Assembly: GCA_026168455.1 (NCBI GenBank)
Contig: CM047426.1
Span: 1,113,501-1,177,500 of the forward strand
Length of the DNA stretch: 64,000 nt
Source of the DNA: Theocolax elegans
Lineage: Eukaryota; Arthropoda; Insecta; Hymenoptera; Cerocephalidae
Direction of reading: 5' to 3'
Shown here: positions 1-13,391 of the stretch, piece by piece
Numbering within the stretch: position 1 is the stretch's first letter
Layout of the letters: the number at the start of each line of letters is the position of its first letter
Made by a program: the position numbers and the translations under genes
Notes under the pieces: model-generated
What the model was told of the DNA's origin: nothing
Databases searched by the model: none
Seen by the model: the letters and a program-made list of their open reading frames with translations, nothing else

Positions 1-634
1 ATTAAATAATTTAAAAAATTATAATAAAGAATAAAAATAATAATGATTATATTAGCGTGAAACTACGAAAAAAAATAATAAAATAAAAATAGTTACAATT
101 ATTTCGTTAGACTAATTTTATAGATACACGTCGTGTGTGGCATTATGAAATTTAAAAATTAGGAGAATACGATGGGATCAGCTGTTATTATAAAACCGCA
201 TCGTTGTGAAATGAATTTGTCCCAAATCTCTTAATTGACAGCAATTCTTCGGCATCTTAATGCCTCTATGTATATGTGTATGCGCGCGCGTGCGAGTGTG
301 TGCGTGTGCACTTGGCAATTTGCTTCGCGCGATCAAAGATTCTTTGACGAGTTGCATTTTCCTCGTTACGTTACGATAGATTCGTATTCGAGACGAAACG
401 CGAGTCAAAGTGTAAAGAAATTAAAGACTTTAATCGAGTTTATTTAAACAACAAACAATTGGACGCTATAATTTTTAATGATTTTTTGAGTGACAGATGC
501 AAGATTAAAAATTGTTATTTTGATAATCAATCATTTTGGATTGTACAATTAAGAAGGATTATGATATGTGTGTGATTTGACGCGTGTAATAATTAAAAAG
601 ATTTAAAGTAAGAGTGTAAATTAGAATTTAAATA

Positions 635-2060
635 CACTCACCACCACATGCTTTTGCCCACCCTACGCAAAAATCACTAAAGATTAAAAGTTTTATTACT
701 CAGGAGCAAAACATCGTAGCTCAAAAAATCCAACGCCATTCGAAAGAGCAGGTGAAAACCTTTAAAAAATGCTACTGTACAAGTAAAAAAGTTTAAATTT
801 GAGTTTTTTATAAGTATTAAAAAGAGATGAAAAATTGTTAAAAATCATGCCTCTTTTTGATCCGCTGCAGATTTAGTTCCCTTATTCGTAGCTTAAAAAA
901 AACCAACGGGGTTTGAAAGGTAATTGTTTTAGCTTTAAAATGAGGGGTCGGACGTTTTTTTAACCCACTTTTTACCGATGTTAGCGCATTTTTGGTGAAA
1001 AAACACGCTTTTTTTGGAAATGGGAATATTTCAAAGAAAAAGAGAGATAGAGAAAAACTTCAAAGAGAAAAAAGATGCTATTTTACTCACAGAATATAGA
1101 TCTGCAGGATAAAACGAGATTTGGACAAAAAATTTTTTTTCAATTTTTTAGCATATCAAAAACTAAAAAAACCTTTAATTAAGTTGTAGACAATATAGCA
1201 TTCTTAAACTTAATGTTATTCTATTATTTTTAAATTAAATTTACGCTTAAATTATGCATTTTTTCAAGACCAATTTTAAAAAAATAACTATACATGGATC
1301 TACTCAAATTTAATTTACGCAACCTTATATTATCGTTGATTACAATTTATTTATTATGTACATGAACTAATACAAAGTATAAATTTAGATAACTTAAAAT
1401 TTAATATTACTTAAATTCATTAAATATAAAAAATCACTTTTTTATTTTTTTAAATTTAGAAAATTTAATTTAAAAATAATAGAATAACATTAAGTTAAAG
1501 AATGCTACATTGTCTACAACTTAATTAAAGGTTTTTTAGTTTTTGATATGCTAAAAAATTGAAAAAAAATTTTTTGTCCAAATCTCGTTTTAACCTGCAG
1601 ATCTATATTCTGTGAGTAAAATAGCATCTTTTTCTCTTTGAAGTTTTCTCTATCTCTCTTTTTCTTTGAAATATTCCCATTTCCAAAAAAAGCGTGTTTT
1701 TCACAAAAAATGCGCTAACATCGGTAAAAAGTGGGTTAAAAAAACGTCCGACCCCTCATTTTAAAGCTAAAACAATTACCTTTCAAACCCCGTTGGTTTT
1801 TTTAAGCTACGAATAAGGGAACTAAATCTGCAGCGGATCAAAAAGAGGCATGATTTTTAGCAATTTTTCATCTCTTTTTAATACTATAAAAAACTCAAAT
1901 TTAAACTTTTTACTTGTACAGTAGCATTTTTTAAAGGTTTTCACCTGCTCTTTCGAATGGCGTTGGATTTTTTGAGCTACGATGTTTTGCTCCTGAGTAA
2001 TAAAACTTTTAATCTTTAGTGATTTTTGCGTAGGGTGGGCAAAGCATGTGGTGGTGAGTG
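635..2060. mobile_element. Palindromic TA-flanked element, copy 1
   Basis: About 1426 bp. The two arms are near-perfect inverted copies almost to the centre (about 1300). Ends read CACTCACCACCACATGC and its reverse complement, flanked by TA on both sides, as in Tc1/mariner-type target duplications. No transposase frame is present, so it is a non-autonomous foldback/long-TIR element. Both arms carry internal AT tracts and a CTCTTTGAAG-type motif. Confidence 0.8.
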
Positions 2061-2721
2061 TAGTTAATTACCATAATTTTAGATCAAATATTTTCGATTG
2101 CATTTGTATAATTTGATGGGTGAACGTTAAGAAATTTTACACTTAAAATAAAAGACAATTAATATATTAATTATTAATCCTCGATCGTGTTACTCGTAAA
2201 GATAAAAATATCTTACTTTTATAAAAAATTACGATATTACTTAATAATTAAGATAATACGATGGGATCAGCTGTTATTATAAAACCGCATCGTTGTGAAA
2301 TGAATTTGTCCCAAATCTCTTAATTGACAGCAATTCTTCGGCATCTTAATGCCTCTATGTATATGTGTATGCGCGCGCGTGCGTGTGTGTGTGTGTGCAC
2401 TTGGCAATTTGCTTCGTGCGATCAAAGATTCTTTGACGAGTTGCATTTTCCTCGTTACGTTACGATAGATTCGTATTCGAGACGAAACGCGAGTCAAAGT
2501 GTAAAGAATTAAAGACTTTAATCGAGTTTATTTAAACAACAAACAATTGGACGCTATAATTTTTAATGATTTTTTGAGTGACTGATGCAAGATTAAAAAT
2601 TGTAATTTTGATAATCATCATTTTGAATTGTACAATTAAGAAGGATTATGATATTTGTGTGATTTGACGCGTGTAATAATTAAAAAGATTTAAAGTAAGA
2701 GTGTAAATTAGAATTTAAATA

Positions 2722-4155
2722 CACTCACCACCACATGCTTTTGCCCACCCTACGCAAAAATCACTAAAGATTAAAAGTTTTATTACTCAGGAGCAAAACA
2801 TCGTAGCTCAAAAAATCCAACGCCATTCGAAAGAGCAGGTGAAAACCTTTAAAAAATGCTACTGTACAAGTAAAAAAGTTTAAATTTGAGTTTTTTATAA
2901 GTATTAAAAAGAGATGAAAAATTGTTAAAAATCATGCCTCTTTTTGATCCGCTGCAGATTTAGTTCCCTTATTCGTAGCTTAAAAAAACCAACGGGGTTT
3001 GAAAGGTAATTGTTTTAGCTTTAAAATGAGGGGTCGGACGTTTTTTTAACCCACTTTTTACCGATGTTAGCGCATTTTTGGTGAAAAAACACGCTTTTTT
3101 TGGAAATGGGAATATTTCAAAGAAAAAGAGAGATAGAGAAAAACTTCAAAGAGAGAAAAAGATGCTATTTTACTCACAGAATATAGATCTGCAGGATAAA
3201 ACGAGATTTGGACAAAAAAATTTTTTTTCAATTTTTTAGCATATCAAAAACTAAAAAAACCTTTAATTAAGTTGTAGACAATAGCATTCTTAAACTTAAT
3301 GTTATTCTATTATTTTTAAAATTAAATTTACGCTTAAATTATGGCATTTTTTCAAGACCAATTTTAAAAAAATAACTATACATGGATCTACTCAAATTTA
3401 ATTTACGCAACCTTATATTATCGTTGATTACAATTTATTTATTATGTACATGAACTAATACAAAGTATAAATTTAGATAACTTAAAATTTAATATTACTT
3501 AAATTCATTAATATAAAAAATCACTTTTTATTTTTTAAATTTAGAAAATTTAATTTAAAAAATAATAGAATAACATTAAGTAAAGAATGCTACATTGTCT
3601 ACAACTTAATTAAAGGTTTTTTTAGTTTTTGATATGCTAAAAAATTGAAAAAAAATTTTTTGTCCAAATCTCGTTTTAACCTGCAGATCTATATTCTGTG
3701 AGTAAAATAGCATCTTTTTTCTCTTTGAAGTTTTTCTCTATCTCTCTTGTTCTTTGAAATATTCCCATTGTCCAAAAAAAGCGTGTTTTTCACAAAAATG
3801 CGCTAAACATCGGTAAAAAGTGGGTTAAAAAAACGTCCGACCCCTCATTTTAAAGCTAAAACAATTACCTTTCAAACACCCAGTGGTGTTTTTGTAAGCT
3901 ACGAATAAGGGAACTAAATCTGCAGCGGATCAAAAAGAGGCATGATTTTTAGCAATTTTTCATCTCTTTTTAATACTTATAAAAAACTCAAATTTAAACT
4001 TTTTACTTGTACAGTAGCATTTTTTAAAGGTTTTCACCTGCTCTTTCGAATGGCGTTGGATTTTTTGAGCTACGATGTTTTGCTCCTGAGGTAATAAAAC
4101 TTTTAATCTTTAGTGATTTTTGCGTAGGGTGGGCAAAAGCATGTGGTGGTGAGTG
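2722..4155. mobile_element. Palindromic TA-flanked element, copy 2
   Basis: About 1434 bp, same ends and TA flanks as the copy at 635. It lies in the second unit of a ~2.09 kb tandem duplication, so it was copied with its flanks rather than inserted independently. Small indels distinguish it from copy 1. Confidence 0.8.
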
Positions 4156-5781
4156 TAGTTAATTACCATAATTTTAGATCAAATATTTTCGATTGCATTT
4201 GTATAATTTGATGGGTGAAACGTTAAGAAATTTTACACTTAAAATAAAAAGACAATTAATATATTAATTATTAATCCTCGATCGTGTTACTCGTAAAGAT
4301 AAAAATATCTTACTTTTATAAAAAATTACGATATTACTTAATAATTAAGATAATATTGATTGTCATTCGCGTATTCATTCATCGTATAAGACAGATTTTT
4401 CATCTCCATTGAATTTCAAGCATTTTTCTTTTTCGTCGACTCGACCTATATTTAAAAATAAGGCCGTTTAAATTAGCTCTTCTAGAACTGATTGTTTCAA
4501 ATCGATTTTTGTGTATATTCCATTATTACAATTTGTACTAGTTCTTCGTGTTTTCATCTCGTTTACTGCTCTCTCGTCGTTTTCTAAAGTGTTCAAGCCT
4601 CTTTAATTTTATAAATATGTAAATAAATAACATTAATAAAATAAATATATAAATTGTAAGTCGTTACGATAAGTTCTGTCTCTTAAAGGTTATAAATTTC
4701 AATTTCATCTCAAGAGGAATCTCATAATAAATAGATGTAATTAAAAAAAAGTAAGATTAAAGATGTTAAAGTTGTTACAATACTATAGCATAATTTATTA
4801 ATTTATTTACTTTTTTATTATTTCTTCTTCTTCTTATTTATTACTTGGAATTTTACAAAAATGATAATTTATATTGTGTATAGGATCAACAACCAGAAGA
4901 ACAAGCTGTTAAAAATATTATCAATTTTAATTTGTACATTATATATAAAATAGAAATATTATTTGAAAAGCAATATAATAAATAATTGAAATGTATATAC
5001 AGAAGAGCAAATCGATGTGGTGTAAGAAATTCAGATTTTGGGATATGCATTGGAAAAACTGAGTTAAAATAAATTTAAACTTGTGCTCATTCTATATATT
5101 AAATGGGAAGAGATACCACAGTGGAAGAAGTGCGTTTCGTTTGAAATATCAACATATATATATATCGGCAGCTATTTTTCAAATCCATTTCATAGCAAAG
5201 TGGCACATTTTAAATAGACCGGTACTTGTATACCAAGATGGGGTCGTGATTTTTAATTTTAATATTATTGTAGGAAATGTTACTTGTAAAATGTTTGTTA
5301 GAAATTCGAATATTCTAAGTAAAATTATGAGGTTCGCATTTGTTTATCTCGAATTTTTTATAAAAATTAGGAATAGATTGACAATTTTTTGTTCCTGACG
5401 GTTCGTGAACACTTGTTTTTTATTGTGGAATTGTTGACTATACTGGCACTACAATACATTTATCCAAAATATTTAGATACTTTGCATAAAAACTAATTTT
5501 TGTATATATAGTTAAAATAGCTGTAAAATACGGTTAGTTGTATCCTAAATATAGGAAGATTACCATAATTTGGTCAGTTTACGGTGTTAAACGTCATATT
5601 TCGAAAAATTTCAGTTTCCACGATATAATTTATCTCGAGTGTAACTACATTGCAATGTCTACTCGGAAATATTTATCTGAAATAGTTTTTACACGGATTT
5701 TTTTGCGGAGTATGTACAAAAATCTGAACGTCAGAATTCGAGGCGTTTTTTTTACAATCGTAACACCGTTTCCCGGACGAC

Positions 5782-5786
<5 letters not shown>

Positions 5787-5813
<27 letters not shown>

Positions 5814-5818
5814 GGAGA
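5787..5818 (+). repeat. (GAG/GGA)n microsatellite
   Basis: Short GGA-repeat run in the GC-richer island. The duplicate at about 8635-8681 is longer, so the tract length changed after duplication. Confidence 0.8.
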
Positions 5819-5929
5819 AGCAAAGGCGCGTATAGTTGCCCGCCCGCGTTAAATTTAGGCTATAGGAAACGCGTTCCCGTTCCGTATTTCCGCTTGTTTT
5901 CCCCCGCAACGAACTGGGGCATCTCGGTT

Positions 5930-6141
5930 GCAGGCTTTAACCAATTCTCGATAAGCGAACTTTCAGTGTATATAACCGGAGGGGTGGTATGAGCTATAAA
6001 CATGAATGAAACTTTCTCTCTCTCTCTCTCTTGCTCTCCCGTGTGGGTATGAATAAAGCTGACTGGACGATGCCAATGACCCCGATAGGCTTTTACTTCT
6101 CGCGACGATGCTTCGTGACTGAACGCCAATATCTTCCACTT

Positions 6142-6177
<36 letters not shown>

Positions 6178-6230
6178 CGTGTGCCTCTCTCTCTCCGTCT
6201 GGTGTTCTGGGTCATGTAACTACATAGGGT
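5930..6230 (+). promoter_or_regulatory. Promoter-like GC-richer island (copy 1)
   Basis: In an AT-rich setting this stretch has an accaat box (about 5939), a tatataa box (about 5970) and, downstream, CT-rich sequence like insect 5'-UTRs. It is repeated in the second duplication unit. It points right, toward the collagen gene, but no transcript evidence is visible. Confidence 0.2.
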
Positions 6231-6273
6231 TGAAGAAAATTTGATACTCCACTCGGTTTCAAGGGGATGGCGG

Positions 6274-7038
6274 ACCCAAATTTAATTTACGCAACCTTAT
6301 ATTATCGTTGATTACAATTTATTTATTATGTACATGAACTAATACAAAGTATAAATTTAGATAACTTAAAATTTAATATTACTTAAATTCATTAAATATA
6401 AAAAATCACTTTTTTATTTTTTTAAATTTAGAAAATTTAATTTAAAAATAATAGAATAACATTAAGTTAAAGAATGCTACATTGTCTACAACTTAATTAA
6501 AGGTTTTTTTAGTTTTGATATGCTAAAAAATTGAAAAAAAATTTTTTGTCCAAATCTCGTTTTAACCTGCAGATCTATATTCTGTGAGTAAAATAGCATC
6601 TTTTTTCTCTTTGAAGTTTTTCTCTATCTCTCTTTTTCTTTGAAATATTCCCATTTCCAAAAAAGCGTGTTTTTTCACAAAAATGCGCTAACATCGGTAA
6701 AAAGTGGGTTAAAAAAACGTCCGACCCCCTCATTTTAAAGCTAAAACATTACCTTTCAAACCCCGTTGGTTTTTTTAAGCTACGAATAAGGGAACTAAAT
6801 CTGCAGCGGATCAAAAAGAGGCACTGATTTTTAGCAATTTTTCATCTCTTTTTAATACTTATAAAAACTCAAATTTAAACTTTTTTACTTGTACCAGTAG
6901 CATTTTTTTAAAGGTTTTCACCTGCTCTTTCGAATGGCGTTGGATTTTTTGAGCTACGATGTTTTGCTCCTGAGTAATAAAACTTTTAATCTTTAGTGAT
7001 TTTTGCGTAGGGTGGGCAAAAGCATGTGGTGGTGAGTG
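6274..7038. mobile_element. Half copy of the palindromic element
   Basis: Only the right arm is present, from the element's centre to the TA-flanked end. Its left boundary is joined to the end of the preceding unit through the shared bases caaatt, consistent with a microhomology-mediated tandem duplication breakpoint. Confidence 0.75.
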
Positions 7039-8629
7039 TAGTTAATTACCATAATTTTAGATCAAATATTTTCGATTGCATTTGTATAATTTGATGGGTG
7101 AAACGTTAAGAAATTTTACACTTAAAATAAAAAGACGATTAATATATTAATTATTAATCCTCATGTTACTCGTAAAGATAAAAATATCTTACTTAAAAAA
7201 TTACGATATTACTTAATAATTAAGATAATATTGATTGTCATTCGCGTATTCATTCATCGTATAAGACAGATTTTTCCTCTCCATTGAATTTCAAGCATTT
7301 TTCTTTTTCGTCGACTCGACCTATATTTAAAAAATAAGGCCGTTTAAATTAGCTCTTCTAGAACTGATTGTTTCAAATCGATTTTTGTGTATATTCCATT
7401 ATTACAATTTGTACTAGTTCTTCGTGTTTTCATCTTGTTTACTGCTCTCTCGTCGTTTTGTAAAGTGCTCAAGCCTCTTTAATTTTGTAAATGTGTAAAT
7501 AAATAACATTAATAAAATAAATATATAAATTGTAAGTCGTTACGATAAGTTCTGTCTCTTAAAAGTTATAAATTTCAATTTCATCTCAAGAGGAATCTCA
7601 TAATAAATAGATGTAATTAAAAAAAAGTAAGATTAAAGATGTTAAAGTTGTTACAAAACTATAGCATAATTTATTACTTATTATTTTATTTATTACTTTG
7701 AATTTTACAAAAATGATAATTTCTATTGTGTATAGGATCAACAACCAGAAGAACAAGCTGTTAAAAATATTATCAATTTTGTTTTGAACATTATATATAA
7801 AATAGAAATATTATTTGAAAAGCAATATAATAAATAATTGAAATGTATATACAGAAGAGCAAATCGATGTGGTGTAAGAAATTCAGATTTTGGGATATGC
7901 ATTGGAAAAACTGAGTTAAAATAAATTTAAACTTGTGCTCATTCTATATATTAAATGGGAAGAGATACCGCAGTGGAAGAAATGCGTTTCGTTTGAAATA
8001 TCAACATATATATATATATATATCGGCAACTATTTTTCAAATCCATTTCATAGCAAAGTGGCACATTTTAAATAGACCGGTACTTGTATACCAAGATGGG
8101 GTCGTGATTTTTAATTTTATATTATTGTAGGAAATGTTACTTGTAAAATATTTGTTAGAAATTCGAATATTCTAAGTAAAATTATGAGGTTCGCATTTGT
8201 TTATCTCGAATTTTTTATAAAAATTAGGAATAGATTGACAATTTTTTGTTCCTGACGGTTCGTGAACACTTGTTTTTTATTGTGGAATTGTTGACTATAC
8301 TGGCACTACAATACATTTATCCAAAATATTTAGATACTTTGCATAAAAACTAATTTTTGTATATATAGTTAAAATAGCTGTAAAATACGGTTAGTTGTAT
8401 CCTAAATATAGGAAGATTACCATAATTTGGTCAGTTTACGTCATATTTCGAAAAATTTCAGTTTCTACGATATAATTTATCTCGAGTGTAACTACATTGC
8501 AATGTCTACTCGGAAATATTTATCTGAAATAGTTTTTACACGGATTTTTTTGCGGAGTATGTACAAAAATCTGAACGTCAGAATTCGAGGCGTTTTTTTT
8601 TACAATCGTAACACCGTTTCCCGGACGAC

Positions 8630-8634
<5 letters not shown>

Positions 8635-8661
<27 letters not shown>

Positions 8662-8681
8662 GGAGGAGGAGGAGGAGGAGA
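8635..8681 (+). repeat. (GAG/GGA)n microsatellite, duplicated copy
   Basis: Longer copy of the tract at 5787. The repeat and adjacent poly-T differences fuse open frames in this copy that are separate in the other, showing those frames are not coding. Confidence 0.8.
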
Positions 8682-8808
8682 AGCAAAGGCGCGTATAGTT
8701 GTCCGCCCGCGTTAAATTTAGGCTATAGGAAACGCGTTCCCGTTCCGTATTTCCGCTTGTTTTCCCCCGCAACGAACTGGGGCATCTCGGTTGCAGGCTT
8801 TAACCAAT

Positions 8809-9058
8809 TCTCGATAAGCGAACTTTCAGTGTATATAACCGGAGGGGTGGTATGAGCTATAAACATGAATGAAACTTTCTCTCTCTTGCTCTCCCGTGTG
8901 GGTATGAATAAAGCTGACTGGACGATGCCAATGACCCCGATAGGCTTTTACTTCTCGGCGACGATGCTTCGTGACTGAACGCCAATATCTTCCACTTTGT
9001 CTCTCTCTCTCTCTCTCTCCGTCTGGTGTGTCTGGGTCATGTAACTACATAGGGTTGA
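8809..9058 (+). promoter_or_regulatory. Promoter-like GC-richer island (copy 2)
   Basis: Duplicate of the island near 5930, with the same CCAAT-like and TATA-like boxes and shorter CT tracts. Confidence 0.2.
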
Positions 9059-9108
9059 TTGAAAATTTTATACTCACTCGGTTTCAAGGGGATGGCGGAC
9101 CCAAATTA

Positions 9109-12100
9109 CATGGATCTGCACCTCTCAACCATGCATTATTGAATTAAAAATCTGAACAAAATTCATACAGATAGCTAAAACATATTGGGGAGGGAATGAC
9201 TTTCATTTTTCAAAAATTCATTCTCCTGTTTACAAAAAAGTGGAAATAATGATCATTTCTGACTCTGACGTGTCTTTAAGAAGGGTTTTAAGAATTTTGA
9301 GTAACGCATTATAGGATAGATTTGTGTACATGTTTTATGTTTATTTCCTAATCGAATCGAGAAAAAATATGTTTTCGGATTTGATCTCGCATGAGTTTGG
9401 CTTAGCTATACATGTATCACTGTTTTCTTTTTGACAGAAGATTAGGAAGAATGGTAACATAGTACGATTTTAAAAAATGAGATAGACTTATTTGTCCCAA
9501 ATTTTATTTAAACATTTTTTTTCGCTACTTTAATTACTGCGATGAACGAATAACTTCCACAACTTTTTAGAATTTTTACCAGAATTGTAAAATTTGCGAT
9601 AAATAAATTATAACTAAATTTCTGTTAAAACGCTAAATATTTGGAAATAGCCTAGATTAATTCATATTTAGATACCTTTTATTTGTATGTAAATTTTTTT
9701 CTAAAATCTATCTCTAAAATAAAGACGTGAAATGTTGAAATGCTTTTAAAAATAATGTATTATTACTAAATAAACATTATTACTTGTTACTAATAATTGT
9801 ACTTGATTCAAATCTATATATGTGAACAAATTGATTTTCAACTATAGTAAAGTAAAAATTATCTAATTCGTTATATCGTTTAGTAAATATTATTTGATTT
9901 TGTGAATGTGGTAAAAATTACTTATAAATCCGTCACAATTATATTCCCAATAATATCTGAAAAAATTCTAAAAAAAAAAATTACACTTCATATAAAAAAA
10001 AAGAAAAACAATAATAGTGTCCGAGATTCAATCTAAACATTTTTCAATGAGCTCTTCCTCATCACTCAACTATAAAAAAAACTTTCTATCGTAAACAATT
10101 GAATAGACACGAACAAATAAATTATCTTTTAAAAAATGGAAAATTCCTCATCTCCTAGCGTTCTCATTGAATTTTCAACCAACGATAAGACCAACACCAC
10201 CACCACCAACAACAACGCGATAACCGCACGCTCCTCTACACCAACGTAATTAACATAAAATTTACAAACTGTATTATTACAAACCGAATGAAAAAAATCG
10301 AGTCGAAGGAAGAGAAAAAAAATATATGTGTATATGATGTAGAAGCAAGCGAGCGAGCGCGCATCACTCGATAACCACCACCGATACGAGAGGACGAGCA
10401 GTTTCGTTTCTCCTATCTGTAAATGCGGGGGTTAGGTGCACTTCCTGCGTTATTCTCTTCGCGTGCCAACTCGATCGTTCGTGAATGTACTCGGATTCTT
10501 CTCTTCGTTCCTCTTCGTCTTCTTCTTCTTCTTTTTTTTTTTTACGTATTTGGGTCAACCGGAGTGACAAATTTTAAGACGCGTAATCTTCTTCTTTTCT
10601 TTATTTTTTTCTTTTTCCACGCGATTAATCATCTTTTTCGAGATCGGAGAACCGTTATTATTATTATTTTTTTTTAACCGTAATAATTTTTAATTAGCTC
10701 CGTTATCGAGATTTCGATCTTTAATTAATATTGTTATTTCGGAATTGATGATATCGTTTCGATTATTTGCACGGGGGAAAATGAGGATCGAGTAAAATTT
10801 ATATTTTATTCTCTCGAGTAAATTTTGTATAGTTAGCATTTTAAGTAATGTATCAAATCAGTTTTAGTACAAAGTTATCGAACTTTGTAAAATTTGAATG
10901 TAAAAAAAAGATTGAAACCGTTCATTTGACACCTTGAAGGTGTAGAGGATTAAAATTTTATTCACTTGGTTGAATGCGTGAATGAACCAATTAATTTTAT
11001 ATCCAGATTCCACTTTTTAAAAGAATGAAGCATAAATTTTCACATTTTGAATAGTGTCAATGTTTCTTAAATGATTAATCTTATAATTCAGTTTTCTTAC
11101 CTTAACAAATCGTTAATATGTAATCACATAATCATATAAAGCATGCAAATTTTAGTTTTTTAGTATAAAAATGTATAATCAAATGTAAACTATACCGTTG
11201 GAAAGTTAGGGTTGAGTAAAATAAAAAGCGAAGTTTAATATCTTTAGTCAGGATGATGTTACGAAAACCTATTAGAGATCATTCCGAAGGTAATTTAGAA
11301 CGATTCGGACTGATGTGTAATTAAAGTCTATCTACGAACTTTTAATTAACTTGATAAACAAAAGGTTAAAATAAAAAAAGTTAAAAATAAGGTTTGTTTT
11401 AAAAATGTCTGTACCTGACAATGACATGTGTATATATGTATATTGAAATTACATATACTATGTTAAGATTAAAGCTTTTTAAAAAGCTTTGGATTGATTT
11501 TTTTAAATATTATCTGTAATTTTAAAGGAAGCTACGATAGTTTTTATTCAAACTAACATTAATATTTGGTGAACCCAAACTTCTGTCTCATAGTGTATTA
11601 GATTATTTATTATAAATAAAAACATTTTTTACACTTTGTGAACTTAAAAATGTAAATAATATCCAACCATATATATATATATATATTTAAATTTGACAAA
11701 TTAAATTTTATCATATTTACAATTGCAAAAGATATAGTTTAAATGTGTAAAATTACAAAATGAATCTTTTGATAAAATTTTACACTCTTTACTTCAAAAT
11801 TTTTAAATTTAGGTTTTAATCTTTTCTTCGCGTATAGACTTCAATATTTATTAGAATTTTTATTTAAATACAAAAAAAGCTACTTATAAAATAAAATTTG
11901 AGTACATGGAAATTTGTAAACGTAACGGATTATAATAATTTTGATCGTTAGGAATATAGTTGCATTGGACTTGATCAAGTTATTGTACAGATCGTCTTGT
12001 TTTAACTTATTTACTAAATTCTTTCCAAATGATCAGAATTACAATCTTAAGATTTATTGAACTAAACAGCATATACCTAATTATTGCGCAAGATTTTACG

Positions 12101-13391
12101 TAAAGTAATAAATAATTGTTTTCTAAAAATATAAAATGATTCTATATTCTTGTTGAAAATTACCAAAAATGTTAATATCTTTACTAAAACTATGCCGCAG
12201 CAGTTTTAAATGGTCAAGTTGAAAAGCAAAAAAATAACTGTATACTCTCAAAAAATGAAATAAAATTGACTAAATTATATTTATGAACTGACAAACCATA
12301 ACGAACTGTATTCACATATTATTGTACTGTAAAATAATGTTAATACTCAAATCCCTAGTAAATTTATCATAGTCTATATACAGTAACGCACCTAATTTTT
12401 TTGTAAAGCATGCATATAAAATTTAATGTATATATAACAGATTCCCTTGAGTTCGGATCCCTTTAAAAAATCATTCGGTATACATGTATATATAGAATAA
12501 TGTGTATACGCATTATAACTTTATCATTTGGACTCGGCGGCGACGTCGACGACGAGGAATCGTAACTTCCGAAACGAGACTACCGCATCCTTATCGTAAC
12601 CCCGCGGAAGAGTAGGCGAGTGAGAAGAGCGCGTGCAACGCATTTCCTGTCCGTCCTCGTCCGTATACGTGTAAAACCCCTCGCGCGCGCGCGCACACAC
12701 GCACGTATACGTCGTTATTCCGGAAATCGGTATATACATAGCACATATATATGTATTATATGAAAAAGTTGTGATGCCGATGAAAAGCCTTGACACGCAT
12801 GTATATATATGTATATCGAAAGAGATGAACGATCGAGCTAATATATATATAAGGATTTTTAATAATCGTTGGAGGAAACGCGATAGGTCGCGCATATGAA
12901 GAGGAAGGAACGTACATAGACGTTATAGAGATTCTAAAAGGGAAATTAACCAGTTCGAGGATATAGAGACGAATGGACAATCTTCATCTGGAATGATGAT
13001 AATGATGATGATGATGATCATAATCGCGATTATCACGATGATCGCTTTTCCAGTTATTTCGCAACTCGCGCGCGGTGGTACTGTCAAGACTGGCTCCTGC
13101 ATGCGCTCCTCTATATACATATAGATACATAGATACATACATACCTCTACGTGGCCCGTGATCGTGCCTAGTTAAACTATACCATTATCCAATTTTCGTT
13201 GACGCCAACACATGTATAATATATAAGAGTGAGGCGAGCTAAACCGAGTTCCCTCTATACCTCTTGCGATACGGTGCGACAGTCTCATTTCGTTTCAAAC
13301 GATCACACTTTCAAAATATACACACACACACACACACACACACCCAATTGTTGTAGGTAAATTTTTCTTTGGGTTTATGTATTATATATTG
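9109..13391. other. AT-rich non-coding region with GC-richer islands
   Basis: No exon recognised. GC-richer islands lie at about 10330-10540 and 12530-12740; a TA-dinucleotide run is near 11672-11686 and a TGA/GAT-rich stretch near 12990-13040. A tataatatataag box near 13214 precedes a GC-richer segment and could be a start site, but nothing downstream supports it. Confidence 0.5.
13316..13344 (+). repeat. (CA)n microsatellite
   Basis: A run of CA dinucleotides just left of the inverted-repeat element at 13392. Confidence 0.85.

Larger units (their letters stand above)
166..4348. repeat. Tandem duplication of ~2.09 kb (two units)
   Basis: Units of about 166-2254 and 2255-4348 both start atacgatgggatcagctg and both contain one full palindromic element plus the same flanks. 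Differences are few, mainly homopolymer and dinucleotide length. No gene inside; short open frames are not conserved in sense and lie over a TG/CG microsatellite. Confidence 0.85.
3393..9107. repeat. Tandem duplication of ~2.85 kb (two units)
   Basis: Unit 1 is about 3393-6273 and unit 2 about 6274-9107. Each comprises half a palindromic element, its right flank, an AT-rich segment and a GC-richer island with a GAG microsatellite. The second unit differs by small indels and a longer GAG tract. Confidence 0.82.

Noticed and set aside
178..2497. Matching ~76-codon frames in both tandem units
   Set aside because: They match only because the DNA is duplicated; they cover a TG/CG microsatellite and have no recognisable domain.
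635..7038. Repeats considered as a CRISPR-like or satellite array
   Set aside because: There are only two and a half units of more than 1.4 kb, each palindromic and without spacers.
8427..8855. 142-codon frame with a polyarginine run
   Set aside because: The polyarginine is a GAG microsatellite. The duplicated copy near 5538-5992 breaks the frame, so it is not maintained as protein.
11250..11320. Short exon-like segment opening MMLRKPIRDHSE with a gtaatt donor
   Set aside because: Only 12 codons before the donor, no recognisable product and no neighbour with matching phase.
13214..13300. TATA-like box followed by GC-richer sequence
   Set aside because: Spacing to any initiator-like motif is wrong and no exon follows; TA-rich strings are common here.
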